Assembly: GCF_000250875.1 (NCBI RefSeq)
Contig: NZ_JH605013.1
Coordinates: forward strand, 78,241 to 84,809
Direction: 5' to 3'
Source: Sutterella parvirubra YIT 11816
GTDB taxonomy: Bacteria > Pseudomonadota > Gammaproteobacteria > Burkholderiales > Burkholderiaceae_F
DNA: 6,569 nt
Position 1 is the first letter of the stretch. Each line of letters starts with the position of its first letter. The notes below the pieces were generated by a model, which had not been told where the DNA came from, ran no database searches, and worked only from the letters and a program-made list of their open reading frames with translations. The position numbers and the translations under genes were made by a program. This document shows positions 1 to 6,051 of this stretch, piece by piece.

Positions 1-952
1 CGGGCGCGGCAGGCTGGTCTTCACCGAGCCCGGCGAAGAGCCCTTCGGTCAGCACCGGCTGCGCGGGAGGCGCGGCCTTGAGGAGGCGCTTCGCGGGCGC
101 CGCCATCGCGCGGTCCAACCCCGCGCGGGACATCTCCCAGCGGTGCGCGAACGCGGAGAGCGCCGCGTCGTCGGGCGCGCGGAAGGCGAGGTCTTCGGTC
201 TTTTCCGCCCCGGGCACCACGCAGTCGCGCTTGATCGTGACGAGCTTCACCGCTTCGTCGAGGAAGCCGAGCCCCTTCCGGAGGTTCTCGCCGATCTTCC
301 CGGTGACCTCGTGCGCATGCGCCTTGATGGCGTCGATGCCGCCGATTTCGTTCACCCACTTCGCCGCGGTCTTCGGGCCGCACTTTTCGATCCCGGGCAC
401 GTTGTCGACCTTGTCGCCCATGAGCGCGAGGTAGTCGATGATGTGCTCGGGCGGCACGCCGTACTTCTCGATCACGCCCTCACGGTCGTAGAAGGTCGTG
501 TTCATCGTGTTCAAGAGAATCACGCGGTCTTCGACCAGCTGCGCCATATCCTTGTCGCCCGTCGCGATCACGACGTCGTGGCCGTCACGCTTGGCGACTT
601 CGGCGAGCGAGGCGATCACGTCGTCCGCCTCCACGCCCGGGATGATGAGAAGGGGCCAGCCGAGCGCTTCGAGAACGCCGTGCAAAGGGGCGATCTGCAC
701 GCGCAGATCGTCGGGCATCGGCGGGCGGTTCGCCTTGTACTCCGGATACATCTCGTGGCGGAAATTCTTCCCCGGCGCGTCGAAGACGATCGCGGCGTAG
801 TCGGGCTTCACCATGCCGGCGACGCGGCCGAGCATCCCGAGGAACCCCTTCATGGCGCCCGTCGGCTCCCCGCGGCTCGTGCTGAGCTCGGGCAGACCGT
901 GAAAGGCGCGGAAAAGGTAGTTGGAGCCGTCGATGAGGAGGATCTTGGACAT
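1..952 (-). CDS. polA: DNA polymerase I, N-terminal part (5'-3' exonuclease domain), truncated by window edge
   Basis: DNA polymerase I fills gaps and removes RNA primers during replication and repair in the cytoplasm. Reading leftward from the ATG at 952-950 gives 317 open codons beginning MSKILLIDGSNYLFRAFHGL, the usual PolA start. The 5' nuclease (FEN-like) domain is complete: Asp8, Asp58 in FDAP, the YPEYKANRPPMP arch motif (69-80), GVEADD (106-111), TGDKD (131-135) and the helix-hairpin-helix GDKVDNVPG (179-187). At about residue 285 it passes into an Ala/Pro-rich linker; the proofreading-like and polymerase domains lie outside the window. The Shine-Dalgarno sequence is weak (only GAGA about 10 bases upstream), but the start is fixed by family alignment. 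It is divergent from the DUF2782 gene, an arrangement I recall from Burkholderiales. No frameshift or missing catalytic residue is seen. Confidence 0.97.
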   Translation of the reverse strand, partial: MSKILLIDGSNYLFRAFHGLPELSTSRGEPTGAMKGFLGMLGRVAGMVKPDYAAIVFDAPGKNFRHEMYPEYKANRPPMPDDLRVQIAPLHGVLEALGWPLLIIPGVEADDVIASLAEVAKRDGHDVVIATGDKDMAQLVEDRVILLNTMNTTFYDREGVIEKYGVPPEHIIDYLALMGDKVDNVPGIEKCGPKTAAKWVNEIGGIDAIKAHAHEVTGKIGENLRKGLGFLDEAVKLVTIKRDCVVPGAEKTEDLAFRAPDDAALSAFAHRWEMSRAGLDRAMAAPAKRLLKAAPPAQPVLTEGLFAGLGEDQPAAP

Positions 953-1120
953 GAATGGTGGTCTCGGATCGGGGTGGATCGGATGAATGGAAGTGACGGG
1001 AAGAATAGCCCAAGGACGGCACTTCTGCGCGGCCCGTGGCACAATGGGTCTTGAAGAGATGCCGCATCGCGGCGCGCCGGAGGGCCTCTTTTGAGGGCCG
1101 CCGGAGGGCGCCGCCTTCCG

Positions 1121-1143
1121 TCGTCCGCCGGGAGGGCGGACGA
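1121..1143. repeat. Strong GC hairpin in the polA / DUF2782 intergenic region
   Basis: The 262-base stretch 953-1214 between the divergent genes holds no convincing ORF. Its main structure is a perfect 9-bp stem, TCGTCCGCC / GGCGGACGA, with a 5-base loop (GGGAG). Just to the left, the motif GCCGGAGGGC occurs at about 1074-1085 and 1099-1109, and a degraded third copy forms part of the hairpin. A second weaker stem, GGCCTC-TTTT-GAGGGCC, lies at about 1083-1099. There is no T-tract, so it is not an intrinsic terminator for either strand. It may be an mRNA 5' structure, a protein site, or simple GC-rich repeat drift. I could not fix promoters for either divergent gene here. Confidence 0.5.
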
Positions 1144-1214
1144 GCCGCGGAAGCACTGCGGCGGGGCCCCTCGTCGGGCCCGCCCCCAGGACCAAAGCAA
1201 TAAAAAGGCACACC

Positions 1215-1661
1215 ATGTTCAAGCGAATTCTTCCGGCAACCGTCGCCCTCATCGCCGCGGGGATGGTCGGCAGCGCGCTCGCCGCCAAGTACGACGCGCC
1301 CCCGCCCCCGGCCTACGCGGGCGACGTCGAACCCGCGCAGCAGACCCTTGCGCCTCCGGCCCGCACGCTCGAACCGAAGGCTCCGCAGGAAGGCATGTCG
1401 ATCGCGCCCTCTGAAGCCGACATGGAGCGCGCCCGTGCCGACCGTGAGCGCGGCGTCAAGCCGAAGATCCCCAGCAAGGAAACGAAGATCGAAGCCGTGC
1501 GCGACCAGGACAACCGCGTGAAGGAATACGTCGTGACGCCGGGCTCCACGCAGATCCCCTACACGATCGAAAACCAGGCGGAGCGTCCGATCGACTCCAC
1601 CCCGGGCGGGAACTCCAAGAGCACGCTCGGGACGACGAAATTCATCCAGTTCGGGTGGTAA
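1215..1661 (+). CDS. Small exported DUF2782-family protein
   Basis: This is a 148-residue protein of unknown function. Residues 1-23 form a Sec signal peptide: basic MFKR, a hydrophobic stretch (ILPATVALIAAGMVGSA), and an ALA|AK cleavage site, so the mature protein is probably periplasmic. A Pro/Ala-rich linker (about 26-60) leads to a charged C-terminal domain (about 80-148) containing KIEAVRDQDNRVKEYVVTPG and IPYTIENQ, then the ending TKFIQFGW. I recognise this as DUF2782, a small domain commonly found beside polA in Betaproteobacteria. The ATG has AAAAAGG about 7 bases upstream. The gene is divergent from polA and closed by a strong terminator, so it is probably a single-gene transcript. 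No enzymatic motif is visible. The family assignment is from memory of the pattern, not from a search. Confidence 0.88.
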   Translation: MFKRILPATVALIAAGMVGSALAAKYDAPPPPAYAGDVEPAQQTLAPPARTLEPKAPQEGMSIAPSEADMERARADRERGVKPKIPSKETKIEAVRDQDNRVKEYVVTPGSTQIPYTIENQAERPIDSTPGGNSKSTLGTTKFIQFGW

Positions 1662-1688
1662 GATTCCGCCTTCCCCGAACCGGGACAT

Positions 1689-1727
1689 CCGGCCGACCGA
1701 GCACGCTCGGCCCGGCCGGTTTTTATT
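1689..1727 (+). terminator. Rho-independent terminator after the DUF2782 gene
   Basis: The outer stem is CCGGCCG / CGGCCGG (7 bp). A small internal bulge (A against CC) separates it from the inner stem CCGAG / CTCGG (5 bp), with loop CACG. TTTTTATT follows directly. It starts 27 bases after the stop codon of the DUF2782 gene and ends before the next gene, so the membrane-protein gene downstream probably needs its own promoter or read-through. Confidence 0.9.
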
Positions 1728-1775
1728 GAACCCCACGGAACCGAACCCCATCCTCACGCCACGGAGCACCACGCC

Positions 1776-2537
1776 TTGAACAACGCCGCCGGCATCCTCT
1801 GCTTCAAGCGCGCGATCCTCGCGCTGCGCCTTCAGCCGCTCACCCTCGTGGGCACGAGCGTCTTTGCGGCGCTCCTCACCATCACGTTCTCGGGGATCCC
1901 CCTGGCGGGCACCGTGCTGGCGAGCCTCTGGATGCCCTTCAGCGCCGTGCTCACCGGGATCGCCACGCGCGACGCGCTCGCCGGGCGTTCGCCCTCCTAC
2001 GCGCCGCTTCTCTCGGCCGTGAAGGATCACCGCGACAGGAAGGAGCTCCTCACGGCGGGCATCGTCTACACGATCCTGACCGAGCTCCTCACCTTCGTCT
2101 TCACCTGGCTCGCGCGCGAGGACATCGCCAACTGGAAGCTCACCGAAGACGGCCTCGGCCTCGACACGGCCTCGATCGCCGGGAACATCCCCTGGGAGGC
2201 GATCCTCGTCACCGGGGCGCTCTACGTCCCGGTGCTGATGATGACGGCCTTCTCGCCCCTTCTGATCGTCCTCGGGCGCCAGAGCGCGGGAAAGAGCTTC
2301 TTCTACTCCTTCTTCGGCACGCTGCGGAACTTCGGCACGGTGCTCCTCGCCGTCCTCGTCTTCGTCGTGCTCTTCGGCGGGAGCTTCGCGCTCCTTGAAG
2401 TCGCGCTCCTCTCGGTGGGGTTGGAAGGGTTCTTCCTCTTCGTTTCGCCCCTCTTGATGGCGGTGATCCTCACCGTCGCGAACGCGCTCGTCTGGACCCT
2501 CTACGAAGCGGTCCTCTCGCGAGAACCGTTTTGTTGA
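1776..2537 (+). CDS. BPSS1780-family inner-membrane protein
   Basis: This is a 253-residue integral membrane protein of unknown function. Hydrophobic segments lie at roughly residues 21-38, 41-62, 91-112, 141-166, 187-207 and 219-241, suggesting about six membrane passes. The region PLLIVLGRQSAGKSFFYSFF followed by GTLRNFG (about 161-187) matches the signature I associate with the BPSS1780 family, whose genes sit near polA and the DUF2782 gene in Burkholderiales. The best start is TTG at 1776 with GGAG 9 bases upstream; no in-frame ATG precedes the first membrane segment. Third codon positions are overwhelmingly G or C, like polA and unlike the genes to the right. It is the last clearly core-genome gene in the window. 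Confidence 0.85.
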   Translation: MNNAAGILCFKRAILALRLQPLTLVGTSVFAALLTITFSGIPLAGTVLASLWMPFSAVLTGIATRDALAGRSPSYAPLLSAVKDHRDRKELLTAGIVYTILTELLTFVFTWLAREDIANWKLTEDGLGLDTASIAGNIPWEAILVTGALYVPVLMMTAFSPLLIVLGRQSAGKSFFYSFFGTLRNFGTVLLAVLVFVVLFGGSFALLEVALLSVGLEGFFLFVSPLLMAVILTVANALVWTLYEAVLSREPFC

Positions 2538-2680
2538 ACCTACAAAATCTATCAGGCAGACAGGTTCGCCATGACATTCCATTCGATATGAATGCCCGCA
2601 CGGGAAACGGTATTGGTATCTCCAAACGTGCGTCCGGCCTCATCCCCTCAGCTCCTGCGTCGCCATTGATCGTCTCCCCC

Positions 2681-2848
2681 GTTTGACATCCCCCCGTAGG
2701 GGGGCGCGAGAGCGATGTGACGCCGCATGCCTGACGCTTCGAGTCGGCCGGAAAATATCCGGGGGTTTCAGCCCGTGTTCATGACTTGTCCTCCTTGGAT
2801 GGTTTGGGTTGAGAAACTTAGGCCGCACCTGCGACTTTGTTGATTTTT
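2681..2848 (-). ncRNA. Candidate TnpB-type right end and guide-RNA (omega-RNA) scaffold
   Basis: This segment lies directly downstream of the nuclease stop codon, on the same strand. Seen on the minus strand, it has a GGGCTGAAACCC mini-stem, a CCGGA-TATTT-TCCGG hairpin (2748-2762), a GACGC/GCGTC pairing region, and a terminal hairpin CCCCCC-TAC-GGGGGG (2690-2704), immediately followed by ATGTCAAAC (2681-2689). Known TnpB elements encode their guide RNA at and beyond the 3' end of tnpB; the scaffold ends at the element right end and the guide is the adjacent host DNA. A G-rich hairpin followed by ATGTCAA resembles IS1341/IS605-type right ends I remember. If so, the guide begins near 2680 and runs leftward (GGGGGAGACGATC...). 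The terminal hairpin lacks a T-tract, so it is not a simple terminator. The exact 5' boundary is unknown and expression is not shown. The remaining stretch 2538-2680 has no gene I can support. Confidence 0.5.
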
Positions 2849-5188
2849 TCAGCTGCTGCGCTTGTGAACGCGCGGCTTGAATTCCGGGAGGGGCTCCAAC
2901 CCGTTCTTCGCGCAATAAGCGAGGTGCAGCCCGTATTCGACCTCCAGGACGCTCTCGCGGGTCATGAAGCGGCGGAACTTCGGGTTGGCCGCCCTCGTCA
3001 GCATCGCGTAGGCGCCGACCGCATCCGAGTCACCCTCGTGGTCGCAGAAGTCGCAGCCGTGATGATCGCCCGAACGATTCCTGTGGTCTACGGCATGACA
3101 GACCGGGCAGGCCTGGCTGGAGTACGCGGCCGCCACCTCCACGACCTTCACGCCGCGGCGCGAGCACTTGAAGCAAATGCGTTCCCTGATGAGGCCGCGT
3201 ACCCAGGAACTCAGATACCGCCGGGTCTTCTTCGAGAAGCCCGAGAGGTCAAAGCTGCTCCCGAAGCATTCCAGCACGTAGACGTCCGCCGGGTTCTTCA
3301 GGAAGAGCCTGTTGATCGCGCGGTTGACGATCTGCGTGATGGCGGCCTTGTAGGCCGCGCACTTCTTGTCGAACGCCTTCGAGCCGAGATTGTTCTTCTC
3401 AATGTTCCGGCGCTTCACCGGATCCTTCGTGTTCTTCGCCTGATCGCGGAGTTCGTTGCGGCGACGGAGCTTCTCGTCGCGGTATTGAGCGAACTTGCGC
3501 ATGAGCGCATTCAGCCCCGGCATGTACCCGGTGCACGTCTTGATCTGACCGTTCGCAGCCTCATCCTGCCGTGCGTCCATCATTCCCTTCCTGTGCCGAC
3601 CGGGTTCAACGACGTAGTCCTCCGAGCCACCCCAGTGGTTCCCGTCGTCGTCCGTGAAGACCTCCGTCACGCCCAGGTCAAGGCCGACGATGCGAAGAAG
3701 CTTCATGGTGGCGGGGAGATTCATGGCCTCGAAGAGAGCCGTCTTCGGAGGCGGCACGGGGAGCGGATCCAGTGTCTTGAAATCATGCTGGAAGACGGCC
3801 TTGAAGCCCCTCTCGGTCCGGATGATGCGGATCGTCGAAGCGTCAAGCTTCATCGTGTTGTCCTCCCGCGGCTTGCCGTCGAACAAGCTCCCGGGAACGA
3901 AGCCCTTCAAGGGCACGCGGACCCGCTGGCCCTTCCGGGTGGTCATGATGTTCAGATACTGAGTGCGGGGACCGCTCGCCTTGGCTTTGACCGCATTCAC
4001 GGCATCGACTGCTTTGGACTCAGCAGCCGTGGCGGTATTCTCGGCGGCTTCCTCCTTCGAAGACGCCGATGCCTTCTCGACCGACTCAAGGATTTCCTCA
4101 AGCACATCGACGCAACCGGTGTCGAGCCACAGGGTGCGCGCCGAACTCATCACGGGCGTGCGGCCCAGGTGCTCATGCACCAAATGGCGGATGAGGTCGC
4201 AGAGGTCCTCGCGCGCCGCGTCCGGAAGGTCAAACCTCTTGCCCTCGAATTTCTTTTCCTTGACCTTGGTTTTGGTCTTCGTCTTCGTCTTGGCCTTCGC
4301 CTTCGCCTTCGCCTTCGTCTTCTGCTTCGGCTTCTGCGGCTTTTCCTCTTCGACTTTCACCCAACTTCCGACGACTTCCGGATTCCCGGTGTTCATCATG
4401 TAGAAGAACGAATCCGTGAGTTCGTTGAGCAGGGCGCGCACGTACGCTCGTTCCGCATCGGAAAGGGTGCTCCAAACGGGGCGCTTGCGAAGCTCACTCA
4501 GCGCTTCCGACTGAGCTTTGCGCCAACGGTTCGACTGAACGCTGGACGCGACCTGAAGGGCCGCCTTCCACATGCGTGCCTGAAGGCCCGTAGCGGGCGC
4601 GTATTTGCCCGGCAGCGGTCCGAAAGTGCCGGCCACAAGGGCATCCCGCATTTCCCGGTACCTGTCACCAATGCAGTAGGAGCGCAGTTCCCGCCGATCC
4701 AGGACGTTCACCCATTTCGTAGTCTCACGGGTGAAGCGCTCGATGAGGTCGTCAAGGGTCTTCTCAACCTCGGGGTCGAGCTTCTCCATGTCGACCCAAC
4801 GCGTCGTCGTCACGTAGCGAGGGTTGTCGTTCACGACGTCGAGCGTCCCCAGAAGCGCGCTCGGTATAAAGTGAAGTGCCTCATGGTTTTCCAAGGAAGC
4901 CATCTCTAGGACGGCCTTCTCGAAAGCCAAAGCTTCATCGAGCTGCTTTTGCGTCGGAGTGTCCGAGGATTTCTTTTTGGAAGAAGTCCCTTTGTTTCCA
5001 GGCGTTTTCAAGGAAGACGCCGTCTTCTTGGGAGAAGAAGGTTCCGGTGCGGCCTTGTCTTCGGAGCGGCTCTTGATGGGGATCATATGGAGATCCGTCA
5101 ATGTTGGTGAAGGTGTATCTTTGCAGGCACCATCAGCTGACCATGCCAAGAAGGGAGTCGGAGGGTGTCGTTCCAACGCGAAACTCAT
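2849..5188 (-). CDS. Large TnpB/Cas12-like RuvC nuclease, probably RNA-guided
   Basis: The 779-residue protein belongs to the TnpB/Cas12 superfamily of RNA-guided DNA nucleases. Numbering from the ATG at 5188, RuvC-I is RIVGLDLGVTE (Asp504), RuvC-II is YVLECFGSSFD (Glu640), and RuvC-III is DSDAVGAYAML (Asp722). A zinc ribbon (Cys694, 697, 712, 715) lies between II and III, preceded by LSSWVRGLIRERICFKCSRRGVKVVEV and AYSSQACPVC, typical OrfB signatures. All three acidic residues are present, so it should be catalytically active. The C-terminal ~310 residues resemble ordinary TnpB (about 400 aa in total), but the N-terminal ~470 residues are greatly enlarged: a Ser/Lys-rich tail (to about 85), a helical region, a Lys-repeat linker (280-313), and an Ala/Glu linker (about 368-406) before a beta-barrel-like stretch containing RVRVPLKGF. 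I chose 5188 because it follows the promoter/operator and has GGAAC just upstream. ATG 5086 and TTG 5284 are alternatives, the latter giving 811 aa. No adjacent tnpA or CRISPR array is seen. Confidence 0.85.
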   Translation of the reverse strand: MSFALERHPPTPFLAWSADGACKDTPSPTLTDLHMIPIKSRSEDKAAPEPSSPKKTASSLKTPGNKGTSSKKKSSDTPTQKQLDEALAFEKAVLEMASLENHEALHFIPSALLGTLDVVNDNPRYVTTTRWVDMEKLDPEVEKTLDDLIERFTRETTKWVNVLDRRELRSYCIGDRYREMRDALVAGTFGPLPGKYAPATGLQARMWKAALQVASSVQSNRWRKAQSEALSELRKRPVWSTLSDAERAYVRALLNELTDSFFYMMNTGNPEVVGSWVKVEEEKPQKPKQKTKAKAKAKAKTKTKTKTKVKEKKFEGKRFDLPDAAREDLCDLIRHLVHEHLGRTPVMSSARTLWLDTGCVDVLEEILESVEKASASSKEEAAENTATAAESKAVDAVNAVKAKASGPRTQYLNIMTTRKGQRVRVPLKGFVPGSLFDGKPREDNTMKLDASTIRIIRTERGFKAVFQHDFKTLDPLPVPPPKTALFEAMNLPATMKLLRIVGLDLGVTEVFTDDDGNHWGGSEDYVVEPGRHRKGMMDARQDEAANGQIKTCTGYMPGLNALMRKFAQYRDEKLRRRNELRDQAKNTKDPVKRRNIEKNNLGSKAFDKKCAAYKAAITQIVNRAINRLFLKNPADVYVLECFGSSFDLSGFSKKTRRYLSSWVRGLIRERICFKCSRRGVKVVEVAAAYSSQACPVCHAVDHRNRSGDHHGCDFCDHEGDSDAVGAYAMLTRAANPKFRRFMTRESVLEVEYGLHLAYCAKNGLEPLPEFKPRVHKRSS
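4250..4333 (-). repeat. Hexanucleotide tandem repeat encoding a Lys-Ala / Lys-Thr linker
   Basis: Within the nuclease gene, near-identical 6-base units (AAGGCG, then AAGACG/AAGACC on the coding strand) encode about four Lys-Ala and four Lys-Thr pairs, flanked by EEEKPQKPKQK and VKEKK. The unit is two codons long, so gain or loss of units would keep the frame and only change linker length and positive charge. It separates two predicted folded parts of the N-terminal half. Such a linker could bind nucleic acid or act as a spacer; that is inference. Confidence 0.85.
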
Positions 5189-5198
5189 CTGTTCCGTA

Positions 5199-5219
5199 TC
5201 GGTAATGTAATAGTACCAT
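5199..5219. promoter_or_regulatory. Probable repressor operator over the nuclease promoter
   Basis: The 21-base site has half-sites GGTAAT and TACCAT on the plus strand, with the same spacing as the perfect palindrome upstream of the repressor gene; 13 of 21 positions are identical, including six consecutive bases at each half-site. On the minus strand an extended -10 (TG-G-TACTAT, -10 at 5215-5210) falls inside it; I see no good -35. Transcription would start near 5203, just ahead of the ATG at 5188. Binding here would block the nuclease promoter. This is the main reason for preferring the 5188 start. Confidence 0.6.
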
Positions 5220-5332
5220 AAAGAATTACAAAACGGAACCTCTGCGCCGTAAGGACAGAAGGAAGGAGAGCCGAAGAGGAGCAAAAATGCAGGGTACGTG
5301 CTTGGCTATTCGTTAAAAGAATCGTCGGTGCG

Positions 5333-5989
5333 CTAGGGCTCCCGCACGTTGAAAACGAGCACGACACGGCCGACGACGCGAAGTGATTCCGGATCATCGA
5401 TCGTTTGGGCCGGGTATCTCTCATTGTCAGAGATGAGGACTACTCCACCATCGGCTTTCATCATCACGCGTTTGATGAAGATGCTGCCGCCGTACTGCAA
5501 GGCATAGAGTGCGTCGGCATTGATTTTGAGTTGAGTTGTGTCGATGAAGGCGAAGTCGCCGTTGTGAATACCAGGCGCCATTGAGTCGCCGTCAGCGGTG
5601 ATGATGCGAAGTGCGCTCAGGTTCGCAGTAGCCATGAGGCGTGAGGCAAGCCATGCACGAGTCGCTCTGAACATTCGGACCTGAGTGACCGGCGGCGAGA
5701 TGAGGCCGTAGCCGCACGATGCTCTCAAGTCAATCACGGGGATGGCGATTTCGTCTTCGGAGACCTCTGTCAGCCGTGGTCTGATGAGGCACGTCTCGCC
5801 GAAGATGATGGCGGCGGGCGTCACCGAAAAGAAGGCGGCAAGTGTCTCCAGATTCTTGCCGGAAGGTTGAAAGTCATTGCGGAGCCATTTCCCAATGGTC
5901 ACGTGCGAAACCCCAATGCGGCGTGACAGCTCCCGCGCCGTAATGCCGCGCTCACTCATGAGATCGCGAATGAACTCTCCGGTCTTCAT
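5333..5989 (-). CDS. XRE-family/S24 peptidase LexA-CI-type repressor
   Basis: This 218-residue protein combines an N-terminal helix-turn-helix (residues 5-60; recognition region around ELSRRIGVSHVTIGKWL, 20-36) with a C-terminal S24 self-cleavage domain. The presumed cleavage site is Cys92-Gly93 in RASCGYG. The catalytic pair is Ser136 in GDSMAPGI and Lys173 in IFIKRV, 37 residues apart as in LexA. Proteins of this kind bind DNA as dimers and, when RecA filaments form after DNA damage, cut themselves and release their operators. Start ATG 5989 completes helix 1; its ribosome site (AAGG) is too close to be normal, so translation may be weak. It lies 144 bases upstream of the nuclease on the same strand, with no terminator I can see between them, so both autonomous and read-through expression of the nuclease are possible. 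Third-position G+C is lower than in the core genes, consistent with a prophage or mobile-element origin. Confidence 0.93.
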   Translation of the reverse strand: MKTGEFIRDLMSERGITARELSRRIGVSHVTIGKWLRNDFQPSGKNLETLAAFFSVTPAAIIFGETCLIRPRLTEVSEDEIAIPVIDLRASCGYGLISPPVTQVRMFRATRAWLASRLMATANLSALRIITADGDSMAPGIHNGDFAFIDTTQLKINADALYALQYGGSIFIKRVMMKADGGVVLISDNERYPAQTIDDPESLRVVGRVVLVFNVREP

Positions 5990-6003
5990 CCTTGTCTAGG
6001 CAA

Positions 6004-6024
6004 ATGGTAATTGAGAGTTACCAT
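6004..6024. promoter_or_regulatory. Perfect palindromic operator upstream of the repressor gene
   Basis: ATGGTAA (6004-6010), a 7-base spacer, then TTACCAT (6018-6024) form a perfect inverted repeat 15 bases upstream of the repressor start codon. It overlaps the end of the -10 element and the expected transcription start, the usual position for autorepression by an XRE/S24 protein. The same half-sites recur at the nuclease promoter (5199-5219). Confidence 0.8.
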
Positions 6025-6051
6025 CTTAGAGAGACTCATGCAAGTTGGCAA
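6023..6051 (-). promoter_or_regulatory. Sigma-70-type promoter for the repressor gene
   Basis: On the minus strand, -35 TTGCCA (6051-6046) and -10 TAAGAT (6028-6023) are separated by exactly 17 bases, matching 5/6 and 4/6 consensus positions. Transcription would begin near 6016, inside the palindromic operator, giving a leader of about 27 bases before the ATG at 5989. The -35 lies at the edge of the transposase remnant, so this promoter may have formed or been retained at an element junction. Confidence 0.65.

Noticed and set aside
143..1054. Plus-strand ORF of 303 codons
   Set aside because: It is antisense to polA, whose domain motifs are unmistakable in the other strand.
585..2582. Long minus-strand ORF (665 codons)
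   Set aside because: It runs antisense through the DUF2782 and membrane-protein genes and then out of frame into polA; its translation is Arg/Glu/Gly-rich shadow sequence with no recognisable domain.
2690..2704. CCCCCC-GTA-GGGGGG hairpin as an intrinsic terminator
   Set aside because: No T-tract follows on either strand; position and flanking ATGTCAAAC fit an element end better.
2640..2915. Minus-strand ORF of 91 codons across the nuclease 3' end
   Set aside because: It is out of frame with the nuclease, basic and low-complexity, and crosses the structured candidate guide-RNA region; the only good ribosome site there serves a four-codon ORF in another frame.
2837..4909. Plus-strand ORF of 690 codons
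   Set aside because: It is the antisense shadow of the nuclease gene, which carries complete RuvC and zinc-ribbon motifs.
5189..5284. TTG start at 5284 extending the nuclease by 32 residues
   Set aside because: There is no ribosome site before it, and the extension would place the operator and -10 inside the coding region; its sequence (with a WYYYITDTEQ stretch) has no family resemblance.
5189..5332. Possible CRISPR array or terminator between repressor and nuclease
   Set aside because: There are no direct repeats with regular spacing and no hairpin plus T-tract; the only structure is the operator-like palindrome.
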